Shown: positions 10,901-17,600 of the stretch, one piece after another | Position numbering within the stretch: the first letter of the stretch is position 1 | How the letters are laid out: each line of letters starts with the position of its first letter | IMG/VR virus record: IMGVR_UViG_3300025138_000351 | Coordinates: 1 to 23,984 of that record | DNA: 23,984 nucleotides | Direction: 5' to 3' (one strand) | Source: a virus | Notes under the pieces: model-generated | Databases searched by the model: none | What the model was told of the DNA's origin: nothing | What the model saw: the letters and a program-made list of their open reading frames with translations, nothing else | Program-made: the position numbers and the translations under genes

Positions 10901-13900
10901 TAGAATGGGTGCTAGTTTAGGACCAAACTCAGCCGATAGTACAACTAGAGGTATATACTTAGCTGGTAGTGGAGAATTTGGTTTAATTGAAAGCGCAACT
11001 AATAGAATATTTTCAGATGGTAATGGTCTTGACATACGTTCAGATACATTTACTTTAGACGCTACTACGGTTTATCTTGATAGCGCAACACCGTCATTAA
11101 GATTTGCAGCTGATGCAAGTGCTCATTCTTATAATGCTGCTGAAGGTATATTCATCGGAAAAAATAGTAGTAAATATAAGATGTCAATAAAAGGAGGGGC
11201 TAGTGATAATTCTTTAGTTTGGGATGGTGATAGCTTAACTATAGCAGGTAGTATAACAATTACAGGTGGAAATGCTGCAACTAATGACTATGCAAAAGGT
11301 GTTGCATTGGGAGCTGAAGCATCAGCATCTGCTTATGGTGCTGGAGCAGTCGCTTCAGGTTCTGCTTACGGTGCTGGAGCAGTCGCTTCAGGTTCTGCTT
11401 ATGCAGTTGGAGCAGCTGCATCTGCTAGTGCGGCTCAAACAACTGCTAATACAGGAGTTTCAAACGCAGCAACTGCTCAAGCAGCAGTAGATGTTATTGA
11501 AACACGAGTTGTAATTGATAATGATGGTATGTCTTTGAATACAGCTGCTGGCGTTAGCGTAGCAGATTATGGAACTACAACAAGAATAGGTTTAGCTGCC
11601 GATGCTAGAACAGAAATAACATCTACTGCTATTAGTATGTATTCCGGAAAAGTATCTGGTACATCTTACAAAAGAGTTGCTATTGACAATACTGGAAAAA
11701 TAGCTATAGGTGGAGCAGTCGGTGCTGATGTTTCAATTTCGACAACCGATGATGTGATTAGAATTGAGCCAGGTACCGGTATAACTATATTTGATAGTAA
11801 TGCTGATAAGTTACTTCTTAATAGTGATGGTATGACATTGACAGAAAATAGTCAAGTCAGAGCAATATTTGGAGCAGTAACCGCAATTGGAAGTGCGGGA
11901 GCGGCTGTAACCACAACATCTACCGATGATTGTATAAGAATTGCCGATGGAACTGTTAGTATTTTTCAAGATAACAACAATAAGGCAGTTGTTAATTCGA
12001 GTGGATTAACTATAACACAAGGTGGAGTAGATGTTGGAACATTTGGTTCAGATACTGTAATAACAGGTGGAACATTAACATTACGAAGTACAGGTGGAAC
12101 AACAGGCCACGAAAGAGTCGTTATAGAAAATAATTCTATATCTATGTTCACTAATAACGCTGAGGTTTTTGATGTGACTGGTGGTGTTGTTACAATCGGA
12201 AGCTCAACAGATAAAGTAACTATTAATGGAACTAGTGGAATTACTATCAAAGAAAATAATAAAGATAATATATCTTTGGTAGATGGTACAATAAAAATTG
12301 GTGTTGATGAAAATGACTCAACATTCGTACAGATAGATAGTGATTCGGTAGACATAATAGAGGATGTGAGTGGAACAAATACTACAGTAGCTTCGTTTGG
12401 ACTAGCAACAGTAATAGGACCCGTAGCTAATGAAAAATCAAGAATAGAATTAGGTAGTGGAATAGTTAAAATAATTAATAGAAATGGTAGTGGAACAGAC
12501 GCGACTGCAATACAATTAGCCGCTGATGGAACTGCTACATTCACAGGAGATGTTACTGCTAATACTGGAAGATTTGGTGGTACTACTGGTTGGGTAGTAG
12601 GTTCAAATAAATTAACATCAAACGCTGGTAATATAGCACTTGATGCGAACGCAGGTGATATAATTGTTGGTACTGGTGCTGATATAGTAAGGCTATCTGG
12701 CACTGGTGATGTTAGAATTTCTGCTGGTAATCTTACACCAGCAAGTGCTCCATTTCAAGTTAGTAAAGAAGGAGCGATGACTGCTACTGCTGGAACTATC
12801 GGTGGATTTACTATAGGTTCAACTACACTAACTGCTACTAATTTCACAATAGATGTAACTAGAAAATCTATTACACTTGGAAGCGGTGATGATGTATTCG
12901 TAGCTGATGGTGATGATGGAATACAACTAGGAGATGCTACATTTGCTGATGCTCCATTTAGTGTAACACCCGCTGGTGTTTTAAAAGCACAATCAGGAAC
13001 AGTTGGTGGATTTACTTTAAGTAGTGATGATTTAACTGCAACAAATTTTACATTAAGTCCAAGTGGTAAATCAATAACACTTGGTAGTGGAACAGATATT
13101 TTTGTAGTAGATGGGGATGTAGGTTTACAATTAGGTCATGGGACATTTGCTTCAGCTCCATTTAGTGTTACTAAAGCTGGTGTTTTAAAAGCTATATCAG
13201 GAACTATCGGTGGTTGGACATTGAGTTCAACAACACTTACAAAAAACAATATAACCTTAGATTCTTCTAATAAATTGATTGATGTAGGAAGTGATTCAGA
13301 TTTTAGATTAAGACTAAAGGAAAATAATGGTGAACCATTTTTAAGTATAGGAAATAATGACACCTATGGAAATGCTGGTATATTTATGCAAGTTATTGAT
13401 TCTGCTGGTGATAAAAGACTAAAATTTTCTGTAGTTGATCCTCTTACTGGACAATTTATTAAATTGACCACTTCTGGTGGACTTACATTTAGTGGACAGT
13501 CAGCAACATTTGCAGGCAACATAACTGCAAACGGAAACATTGTAGGTGATGGTAGTACTGCTATATCAAGTATGGCTTCATTGGGTATTGGTTCAGTAAC
13601 TGCAACTGGAACAATTCAAGCAGAACAAATAACATCAACCGATGATATTGCAGTACCTGCTACAGGAAAAATAAATTTAGATGGTGCTGGTGGTCATACT
13701 TACATTCAACAAAGTTCCAGCGATGTATTGGATTTCTATGTCGGTGGTGATAATATGTTGAAGATTGATGAGGGTAATAACACCACAACTTTACAAGGTA
13801 ATTTAATCGCAGCTAATCCTAAGTTTTTTGCGTGGAAAAGTTCTGACCAAATAATTTTAGAAGATGCTGACCGTACTATAATATTTGACACAGAAATATT

Positions 13901-14252
13901 TGATGTGGGGGCTGATTATAACGTTTCCAACGGAATTTATACAGCACCAGTAAGTGGTAAATATAACTTTTCAGCACAAATTAGAATTGACCTATTAGAT
14001 ATTGATGCTAATGAAATACGGATAAGCTTAGTCACAAGCGATGCTACTTACAGATCACCTTTTGATCCAAATTTCTCAGGAGATTTAACTACTTATTCTT
14101 ACAATATAAATGTTCTTGCGGATATGGATGCAAATGATACTGCTTATATTGCAGTTTTTGTAGCTGACGATAGAGGTAATAGTACACACGTACATGGATT
14201 TAATAATGTAAGTTTCATAGATACTTTTTTTAGTGGTCACTTAGTAGTTTAA
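1971..14252 (+). CDS. Giant repeat-built fibre/appendage protein with cupredoxin-like insert and C1q-like tip (4093 aa)
   Basis: The start is supported by AGGA 9 bases upstream. Residues 1-220 are non-repetitive and probably the virion-attachment end, followed by four prolines (223-226) and a basic stretch (about 239-264). Residues 265-700 look like beta-sandwich modules. From about 800 the chain is repeats: fifteen IGG[FWL] units, six F[IV]SGS units (811, 1019, 1265, 1402, 1440, 2373) and three 68-residue units. A segment at about 2100-2156 (TPYMDIVERTGSG, then FGLFTENVFLKG) resembles one I recall from phage tail-tip proteins. A cupredoxin-like domain (2821-2920), an Ala/Gly/Ser segment (about 3105-3160) and a C1q-like end (3951-4093) follow. 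It is about three to four times longer than T4 long-tail-fibre subunits (gp34, about 1290 residues; gp37, about 1030). The expected role is host recognition at the tip, with repeats as a trimeric shaft; this is inferred from architecture. A secreted-adhesin role is unlikely, as no signal peptide is seen. Confidence 0.85.
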   Translation: MSIVKRFNRLLGLEKIDVLVDEKDKSRHIVITDIPESLPQGKSSFLIEVSPYMRKGIELQIDFIDSKGNSIYVEPVQNYLEGTSRTVSVEVYDTVAPGIATMIIVGELDRLPLDAGNYSEVEEIPKEFQGVYNVRLTKEFIINTAEINVQPIKFYTSPRLTAVEKRFGTMIREVVSGETVSSAFKVRGQSNIQQQYEIFNNPSQNDDAGEGAGVTETQENQTPPPPNGDIPGDEAEKEKLKQHAKKKSIRGNSRFKRSRRIRRRNSPEDFPYFFTIRDDEHRFTTKEIGAEIRFSAINTSLYSREDLDNNGLKVPVSFNVVTDPDDENFPNHYTASIAELDVTGTTAYVNTPFTKQDVEGNYRILNMEATGKTHFTREPSASFSLTNIVSYADITLSHLRTFSGEVFKAKVYVRSEGSFDDYKLLAEVPVESPDKMVNNNSVGVGERTGYFVQADFPTSSSYLYWDLYGSTNGLTTAAATSTASYSETGTLNDSVMISGSTSVFTDQIRFQLKDEYKFELRKSIDYTLSFNAIGQKDIDGRALMLVYVSGSSMEQSTDLHNDDVTQTDVEESSAYGKRMGVLEVESTDDTKKDFKLVTHNFNSTLTGDAIVQFRVISGQWNLSDISVVPSTDTGFSPTFVNFQQELSPELTHKRPETLEFLTEFYDINNNLADEIAVTTGSVFTGANMVITGDDNNIPGSVFLGGETTASGMQFGGVDSTIPETGDDGATGSGFMRSVGYLGFTSASDSSLGGTPGFMIYSGSVLPGSGEDYAGVGLELVGESGSLKFRTNPSLFDVQADAFFVGKTSTQFISGSGEKIEISSSNFHLQPGGDVDMTGTITAAAGAIGGWEIKDGDLRAGVGNSSVTMSGDEQLIRMGSGSTFTADEINGVLFGRDTDGKYKFGVGKGGSYVFFDGDVVNIASEDINVTASVFSVDVDQFKLSATNLFVSSSQGGFISLGNPLPTDIDGTNKGIFMKGKGSDNKPKFLAGNAAGGHLSFDGDNVFMSSSAFFLGSPTQFVSGSLGNIEISSSNFHLDNEGNVIMSGKVTAAEGEIGGLTIGDTKLSLGTSYEISSSTNTADPVSFISSSNFKVSAGGQVTASGLSLEGGDIGGLVVDSGVISVGAVLKLKDSGQITGSKVLFTGGTIGGFTIDADEIKSTNVLIDSANEKITLGSGNAIKLQGGATDNFLAMGSKGDFGDEGTGTAGILIGMDATNPQAEFVKNSTNYFIFDDGIDIQTDTLKASGSNIVLEAPRFFLGKKTSTFVSGSNGNIEVSSSAFHLTPEGNITASNILLGDKGGSQFLQFADGDLTVRGDLAVDSLFLPATIAGATSTLLNASSSLNSTGFAKFVSASIGGFVVDSSQINSANNNIVLEADGGATISGSSINLQTPKFYFGETDNFISGSEGNIRIFSTGDTTLSGSSITLSTPKFFMGESSQFISGSNGNIEISSSKFHLKPDGDIIVRKVNADEGEIGGFEVGSSQISSSTGGLILKSDGQITGSKFLLSGGKITADVTIEGSLAANSISTPADGTKLAEITDAGFARFVSASIGGFDVSDSQINSTNDALILKSNGQITASAVSMSGTVTANAGAIGGFKINSSTITATNFTLDPGNNSLTLGSGTNIFIADGDVGIHLGHGTFGSAPFSVTKAGVLKSTSGTIGGWSLSANRFNDSGDNVRIDSNAGSISIKNHTFGQAGLQLEHNSGTSRFYAGDGSNKHLKFDGSDVDIKSAKFELDATNVEISSTHASMSLGEGKIRLIGASTSTMTLGTGASSVTMSADGSDTLIAMGDKTNFSSEGSGTGGILIGMDNTNPQAEFVKNSSNYFIFDDGIDIKTDTFNLDTTNLDINSATKRIEVSDGSNVRVRIGEVDSTSANHFGITIYDGTGTAASDEIVHLSDAKNQIASWSLSPNQISSQNLVIHSSGRLETADFASGVKGWRITSEGNGSAEFENVSIRGTLKTTVFEKETVNAVGGQLYIANSTVTTGSTALAANATTMSVVNVSGFAADEILAAKKISSTGFATEYMLVQSSSREEPSSDTNFAGNLHLIRGYRSGSLGESGSLGDRSNISQSYEPGQVIISTGKIGTGFIRLNANPNDQTTPYMDIVERTGSGVYDVDLKARLGDLSGLSSGLLFGNATPGFGLFTENVFLKGALTATTGSIEGILHVRTDLSNQVTIGTNVRNTLDGIHINDNNFWYTNGHFRTGFDSDNFIHQSGSALTIKSETFALKGGTTLILDSSTPKLVMGSSAASVTDTDNTGIYMDGSGKFRVGEDQGSGDNFIYFNGTTIQMKSTVFDLVAGSTLVINSSTPKIVLGASATGQSLTSGTGIFMNGSGHFRAGKAGHGRLEWDGTNVYVSSSGFFLGSDSQFISGSLGNLEISSSAFHLSGGNTIMSGKVTSAEGNIGGFDIAAASITSQAGGLTLNADGGITGSRFRLTGGVITSDVTILGDLSANSIATPSSGDILARITDEGFAQFISASIGGFDVDGSQINSINDALILKSSGQITASAAQISGNITITGGDLAGVSADTISGSAAEVSASLASRQTPYETQVSLTSAGMSLNKADGTSVADYGDTIRIGIDANNESRVEIDNDSMDFITDSSGTDTTRATFGATSVIGTSADKVTISDSGITLTENSVDSILLASGAVTLNGASTDDQVVINASGVTIKEGGTVRTTLAGNKLTLGKADDNRIEITDSTFSLYEGSVEKVSIGSSDVKVLFDSNNYSQMDADSFDVVLGGQTSASFGATTTIGPTGGSHVSIDSQQISVKRGTTTFLSASAAGLDMSGSIKASGGTIGGFTIGTNKIESATGGDTVNYTVTANGSSNYLIDGVAQPALTLIVGNTYVFDFSDGSNGGHPFRIGTSANGSVITDGITITSSALTIVVTASTPTSLYYFCTSHSGMGNSISVTTATPSLILNGSNGQITASAVSMSGMVNASSGQIGNFAISSNNLQGGTTFQLNPTNNSGEIRMGASLGPNSADSTTRGIYLAGSGEFGLIESATNRIFSDGNGLDIRSDTFTLDATTVYLDSATPSLRFAADASAHSYNAAEGIFIGKNSSKYKMSIKGGASDNSLVWDGDSLTIAGSITITGGNAATNDYAKGVALGAEASASAYGAGAVASGSAYGAGAVASGSAYAVGAAASASAAQTTANTGVSNAATAQAAVDVIETRVVIDNDGMSLNTAAGVSVADYGTTTRIGLAADARTEITSTAISMYSGKVSGTSYKRVAIDNTGKIAIGGAVGADVSISTTDDVIRIEPGTGITIFDSNADKLLLNSDGMTLTENSQVRAIFGAVTAIGSAGAAVTTTSTDDCIRIADGTVSIFQDNNNKAVVNSSGLTITQGGVDVGTFGSDTVITGGTLTLRSTGGTTGHERVVIENNSISMFTNNAEVFDVTGGVVTIGSSTDKVTINGTSGITIKENNKDNISLVDGTIKIGVDENDSTFVQIDSDSVDIIEDVSGTNTTVASFGLATVIGPVANEKSRIELGSGIVKIINRNGSGTDATAIQLAADGTATFTGDVTANTGRFGGTTGWVVGSNKLTSNAGNIALDANAGDIIVGTGADIVRLSGTGDVRISAGNLTPASAPFQVSKEGAMTATAGTIGGFTIGSTTLTATNFTIDVTRKSITLGSGDDVFVADGDDGIQLGDATFADAPFSVTPAGVLKAQSGTVGGFTLSSDDLTATNFTLSPSGKSITLGSGTDIFVVDGDVGLQLGHGTFASAPFSVTKAGVLKAISGTIGGWTLSSTTLTKNNITLDSSNKLIDVGSDSDFRLRLKENNGEPFLSIGNNDTYGNAGIFMQVIDSAGDKRLKFSVVDPLTGQFIKLTTSGGLTFSGQSATFAGNITANGNIVGDGSTAISSMASLGIGSVTATGTIQAEQITSTDDIAVPATGKINLDGAGGHTYIQQSSSDVLDFYVGGDNMLKIDEGNNTTTLQGNLIAANPKFFAWKSSDQIILEDADRTIIFDTEIFDVGADYNVSNGIYTAPVSGKYNFSAQIRIDLLDIDANEIRISLVTSDATYRSPFDPNFSGDLTTYSYNINVLADMDANDTAYIAVFVADDRGNSTHVHGFNNVSFIDTFFSGHLVV
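6495..6728 (+). repeat. 78-residue duplicated module, first copy
   Basis: This 234-base in-frame block aligns without gaps to the block at 9294-9527. Shared landmarks are DVTI, ANSI, TP, ITD, GFA, SASIGGFDV, SQINS, NDALILKS and GQITASA. It carries one IGGF unit. Confidence 0.8.
6753..6956 (+). repeat. 68-residue IGGF...SAPFSVTKAGVLK repeat, isolated copy
   Basis: This 204-base unit starts at IGGF (residue 1595). Its landmarks are TATNFT, LGSG, ADGD, LGHGTF and APFSVTKAGVLK. It has exactly the length of the two tandem copies at 12798 and 13002, about 6 kb downstream. Confidence 0.82.
9294..9527 (+). repeat. 78-residue duplicated module, second copy
   Basis: This is the partner of 6495-6728, equal in length and 2799 bases downstream in the same frame. 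The two copies delimit a larger segment that could be lost or gained by homologous recombination. Confidence 0.8.
10431..10730 (+). other. Cupredoxin-like domain encoded inside the fibre gene
   Basis: Residues about 2821-2920 differ from the surrounding repeats: NYTVTANG, then LIVGNTYVFDFSD, then GGHPFRIG, and finally YYFCTSHSGMGNSI. The His, Cys-x2-His, Met order (H2864, C2904, H2907, M2910) is the type-1 copper ligand set of plastocyanin-like cupredoxins, with a shorter His-to-Met spacing (x2, against x4 in plastocyanin). The domain lies between an IGGFTI strand and an LILNGSNGQITASA strand that are contiguous in ordinary repeats, so it looks like a clean domain insertion. Copper binding is not shown; the fold may be purely structural or bind a receptor. 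Confidence 0.7.
11328..11426 (+). repeat. 33-base tandem repeat coding an Ala/Gly/Ser/Tyr segment
   Basis: Units 11328-11360 and 11361-11393 differ at one base and encode SAYGAGAVASG twice. A diverged third unit (11394-11426) encodes SAYAVGAAASA. The low-complexity peptide is probably a flexible or collagen-like linker in the fibre. The near identity of the first two units suggests recent slippage or unequal exchange. Confidence 0.9.
12798..13205 (+). repeat. Two tandem 68-residue repeats (12798-13001 and 13002-13205)
   Basis: Two adjacent 204-base units encode [IV]GGFT, TATNFT, ITLGSG, DG[DV], QLG, APFSVT and AGVLKA in fixed register, and are followed at 13206 by the IGGW that would open a next unit. 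Equal lengths imply a strict structural repeat, as in a beta-helical or triple-stranded fibre shaft. Confidence 0.82.
13821..14249 (+). other. C1q-like C-terminal tip domain of the fibre protein
   Basis: Residues 3951-4093 are non-repetitive. The pattern IFDVGADYNVSNGIYTAP then SGKYNFSAQI fits the F-N-x-G-x-Y...G-x-[FY]-T-[AV]-P-x-[ST]-G-x-Y-x-F core of the C1q/TNF-like jelly roll, and the length (143 residues) suits it. C1q domains trimerise and bind ligands, so this is the likely receptor-contacting end. Confidence 0.75.
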
Positions 14253-14277
14253 AATTTTAAAATAGGAGTAAATAAAA

Positions 14278-14589
14278 ATGGCAACAGTAATATCACAATC
14301 AATATCAGATATGGAAATGAGGATATTAGAATACAATATTTATGATGAAAGCAATAAGGATAATCCTTTATCCTTTTGGGTTTCCGGTTCAATAACAGGT
14401 AAAATAAATAATTGTTACAAAAGAATGCAAACAGAGTGGATTCCAAAGTTAATGGCGGATAGTAGTGTAAGTGCTATTTCTGCTAGTAAAGATGATTTTG
14501 TAAATCAAGTTACAAGTCATCCAACTTACAGTAATAGGTGGACAGTCATGTCAGCATCAGCAGCTGCTGATGGCACAACTTTCGGTTAA
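14278..14589 (+). CDS. Unrecognised 103-residue protein, probable virion accessory
   Basis: I do not recognise this family. The start is well supported by AGGAG (14264-14268) 9 bases upstream, and the gene begins 25 bases after the giant fibre gene, so the two are probably co-transcribed. The protein has no signal peptide or membrane segment. An acidic N-terminal half (ISDMEMRILEYNIYDE) precedes FWVSGSITGKINNC, a helical stretch with aromatic and basic residues (YKRMQTEWIPKL) and a small-residue-rich end (SASAAADGTTFG). The single cysteine (about residue 45) gives no metal site. Position suggests a fibre partner such as a chaperone, connector or small decoration protein, but the sequence does not discriminate. 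A possible hairpin and a promoter-like motif follow it, so it may end its transcription unit. Confidence 0.72.
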   Translation: MATVISQSISDMEMRILEYNIYDESNKDNPLSFWVSGSITGKINNCYKRMQTEWIPKLMADSSVSAISASKDDFVNQVTSHPTYSNRWTVMSASAAADGTTFG

Positions 14590-14605
14590 ATATTTAAAAA
14601 CCCTA

Positions 14606-14624
14606 TCCCAACAAATAAGTGGGA
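14606..14624 (+). terminator. Weak candidate hairpin downstream of the fibre unit
   Basis: TCCCA (14606-14610) and TGGGA (14620-14624) can pair across a 9-base loop in an otherwise GC-poor gap; a competing pairing is TATCC with GGATA. No clear T-run follows, so an intrinsic terminator is uncertain. Confidence 0.25.
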
Positions 14625-14644
14625 GTGGATAATTTATAAACCTT

Positions 14645-14658
14645 ATATTTATATATGA
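14645..14658 (+). promoter_or_regulatory. Shared 14-base intergenic motif, copy B
   Basis: ATATTTATATATGA is identical to the copy at 23315-23328 and sits 18 bases before the start of the 1250-residue fusion gene. The minus strand contains an exact TATAAATA (14646-14653). Twelve of the bases around it form a TATA-TTTA-TATA inverted repeat. Confidence 0.55.
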
Positions 14659-14676
14659 ATAAGAACATAGGAAATT

Positions 14677-17600
14677 ATGGATAAACTTACAGAATTTTTA
14701 ACAAAACCATTTCTAAACGAAGGAGCTAGAGATCCTGGCATCTTCAAAGCTATCTTTTTAGCTGGAGGACCTGGCAGCGGTAAATCATTCGTAGCACAAA
14801 AGCTATTCGGTATACCTGAAAAGGTAAACGTATCTAAGACTGGTTTAAAGATGGTAAATCAAGATAACGAACTTGAACTTCTGTTAAAAAAGTATTTCGG
14901 AACAACAGACATTGATAATATGCCTGATGAGTTATTTGCTGACCTAACAGGTGTAGATAAAAAAGGTAAACCTGTAGATTACGACACAAGTGGATTAAGG
15001 AAGTTTGCTAAATCATTAAGTAAGGAAAGATTAAGACTATACACCAATGGTAAGTTAGGTGTTATCATAGATGGTACAGGACATAACTTTGGTAAGATTA
15101 AAAGAAGAAGAAAAGAATTAACGGATTTGGGTTACGATACCTATATGGTTTTCGTAAATACCTCATTAAAGATTGCTAGGGAAAGAAACGAAAAAAGAGA
15201 TAGGGTTGTACCGGATGCTATCGTTGAAAAAAGTTGGGAAGATGTTCAAGGTAATTTGGGTGCCTTTCAAGGTTTATTCGGTGGTTCTAACTTTATGATT
15301 GTTCAGAATAATAAGATGTTATCGGATTCTCAAATAACTAAACATTTTAAGATGTTGGTTAGTAAGGGTATAGATACCTTTTTAAAGAAACCAATTAAGA
15401 GTAAGGTTGGTAAAGCTTGGTTACGAAGAGAAAAGAAACATCAAAAGATATTTAAGAATCCAGGCCAATCTCGTTTCTTTGAATCCATAGAAGTTCCTGT
15501 CGAAATAGGCGATACAGTTCTTATGGGTAGATTTAAGAATAAAAGGGTAGTTGTTAAGTCTATAGATTATAACGAGAAAGGAGACTTACTTATCAATGGT
15601 AGGACTGCTTTAAAATTTAGAATAATGAAAAAAGATGAAGCCGCTAGAGTTCCTCGTAAGAAAGGACAACATCGTGGTTCTAAGTCTCATTCAGATTTAT
15701 ATACGGATGAAAATCCAAAAGGAACAATAAAAGGATTAAAGTTTGCTACGGTTAAGGATGCAAAAGCATCGGTTAGTAAGATAAGTGGAAGTGGTAAAAA
15801 GCACGCACATAAGATACAAGCTGCTGTAGCTATGGAACAGAGAGCTAAAGAGATGGGTAAGAGTTCGGAAGCAGCTGTCTATAGAGCTTACATCAATAAG
15901 ATGAAGAAAAAAACCAAAGCTAAAAACGAAGAGTTTGGTGCACCTGCTGGTACATTACCATCACCAAGTCGTAAGATGGTAAAGAAGATGAAGAGAAAAG
16001 GTAACACTTCAGTTCCTTATGGTAGTGGTTATAAGAAAGTAAATGAAAATGATAAAGCTGAGTTATACAAATTGTATAGTATGGGTATGAAAGCATTTTC
16101 TGGTAGTGCTAAACATAAAGAAATACTAAAGAAGATAAAAGTTTTAAGAAAAAAATTAGGTATGAATGAACAAAAAGAAATCAAAAAAACCATCGGTGTA
16201 TTCGGTGGAAGATTTCAACCATTTCATTCAGGACATCTAGCAACATACAATTGGTTAAAGACACAAGTAGATGAGGTTTATATAACCACAACAAACATTA
16301 AACAACCACCAAGACATCCTATGAACTTTAAAGAAAAAGTTTCTCATATGATTAAGATGGGTATTCCTAAAAATCGTATCATTATGGAAAAGTCTCCTTA
16401 TATAGCAAAGAATCTATTAAAGAAATTTAATAAAGATACGACTGCTGTAGTATATGCCGTTGGCAAAAAAGATGCTGGTAGATTGAAGGGTGGTAAATAC
16501 TTTCAAGATTACAAAAAAAGTAAAGGTAGTATTAAAGGATACGAAGAAAATGGATACATTATGAGTGCTCCAAAATTCGGTTCGGTTAGTGGAACGCAGA
16601 TGAGAAAACTTTTAGGTGACCCGAAACTTGATGATAGTGATAGGGTAAAAGCATTTAAAAAAGTATTTGGATATTATGATAAAAGTGTGTATACTATGAT
16701 GACTAATAGTTTTAAAAAGTTATTTGAGTCTTACGATTTATCAGACGAACTGATTGAAGAGTTTTTGATGGAATCAAGCGATACTTCTGCAGGAAACTTA
16801 GACGATGGTCCTTCTACATTTTATACAGATTATCCTACATACAAAAAGACTTCTAAGGAGTGGTTAGATTCTATCTATTCAGATGCAGGGTGGAAAGTCG
16901 TTAATTATATTTTGGATGATAATGCTAAAAATACTATAGAAAAAAATTATCATTCAGTTCCACTTACCTTTTTAGACCACGGGCAAGCTAATGGTTCAAC
17001 ATCAGCCGTAACTAAGTATAAAAAATGGATGAGTGAAGTTATAAAACCCTTGGGTTGGAAAGTGGTTAACTGGATGGGTACTGAATCCGCTATAAATAAT
17101 ATAATAGGTTCTTTATTCGCAGCTGGTGCTGATGGGGATTCATACGATATTGAATCACTTTTTGAAAAGATAAATTTAGACAAAGAGGTTAGTTTATTAT
17201 TAGAAGGTGGTGCTTATGGTCATTTAAATCATCCGTTTGATGATAAAAATTTAACGTTTTCAGACTTTAAGACACTAATTATTAATACACTTCAAGGTAA
17301 TCTTGATAGTGAAGGAGCAGTTACAGAAAAAACGGATGGTCAAAACATAATGGTTAGTTGGAAAGGTGGAAAACTTTTAGCTGCTCGTAACAAAGGACAC
17401 ATTAAGAATCACGGAGCTGGTGCTTTAGATATCAATGGTATTAAGAGTATGTTTAGTGGTAGAGGTGATATTGAAAAAGCATTTGTATATGCTATGAGAG
17501 ATTTAGAAAGAGCCGTAGGTAAACTTAGTGATGGACAAAAAACAAAGATATTTGATGAAGGAAAGAAATTTATGTCGTTGGAAGTTATATATCCAAAGAC

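Larger units (their letters stand above)
9660..12480 (+). repeat. Paralogous VADYG / TLTEN / FGA..IG repeat blocks
   Basis: Two blocks, about 9660-10260 and 11520-12480, share MSLN, SVADYG, RIG, [AT]LTEN-type and FG[AL].T.IG landmarks in the same order. Each unit alternates short strands (VEIDNDSMDF, KVTISDSGITL, RTTLAGNKLTL) of about 25-30 residues. The cupredoxin-like insert and the Ala/Gly/Ser segment lie between the two blocks. Confidence 0.65.

Noticed and set aside
11266-11490. Plus-strand alternative frame rich in Leu and Gln
   Set aside because: It is the +1 reading of the 33-base tandem repeat and has no independent start signal.
11966-12703. Minus-strand open frame of 245 codons inside the fibre gene
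   Set aside because: It is the antisense shadow of a repetitive Gly/Thr/Ser-rich frame whose biased codons suppress stops on the other strand. It has no ribosome binding site, and its product is an odd Pro/Val/Ser-rich sequence.
14249-14446. Minus-strand hydrophobic open frame opposite the 103-residue gene
   Set aside because: It overlaps a well-supported plus-strand gene with a strong ribosome binding site, and the hydrophobic sequence is what AT-rich antisense DNA commonly encodes.
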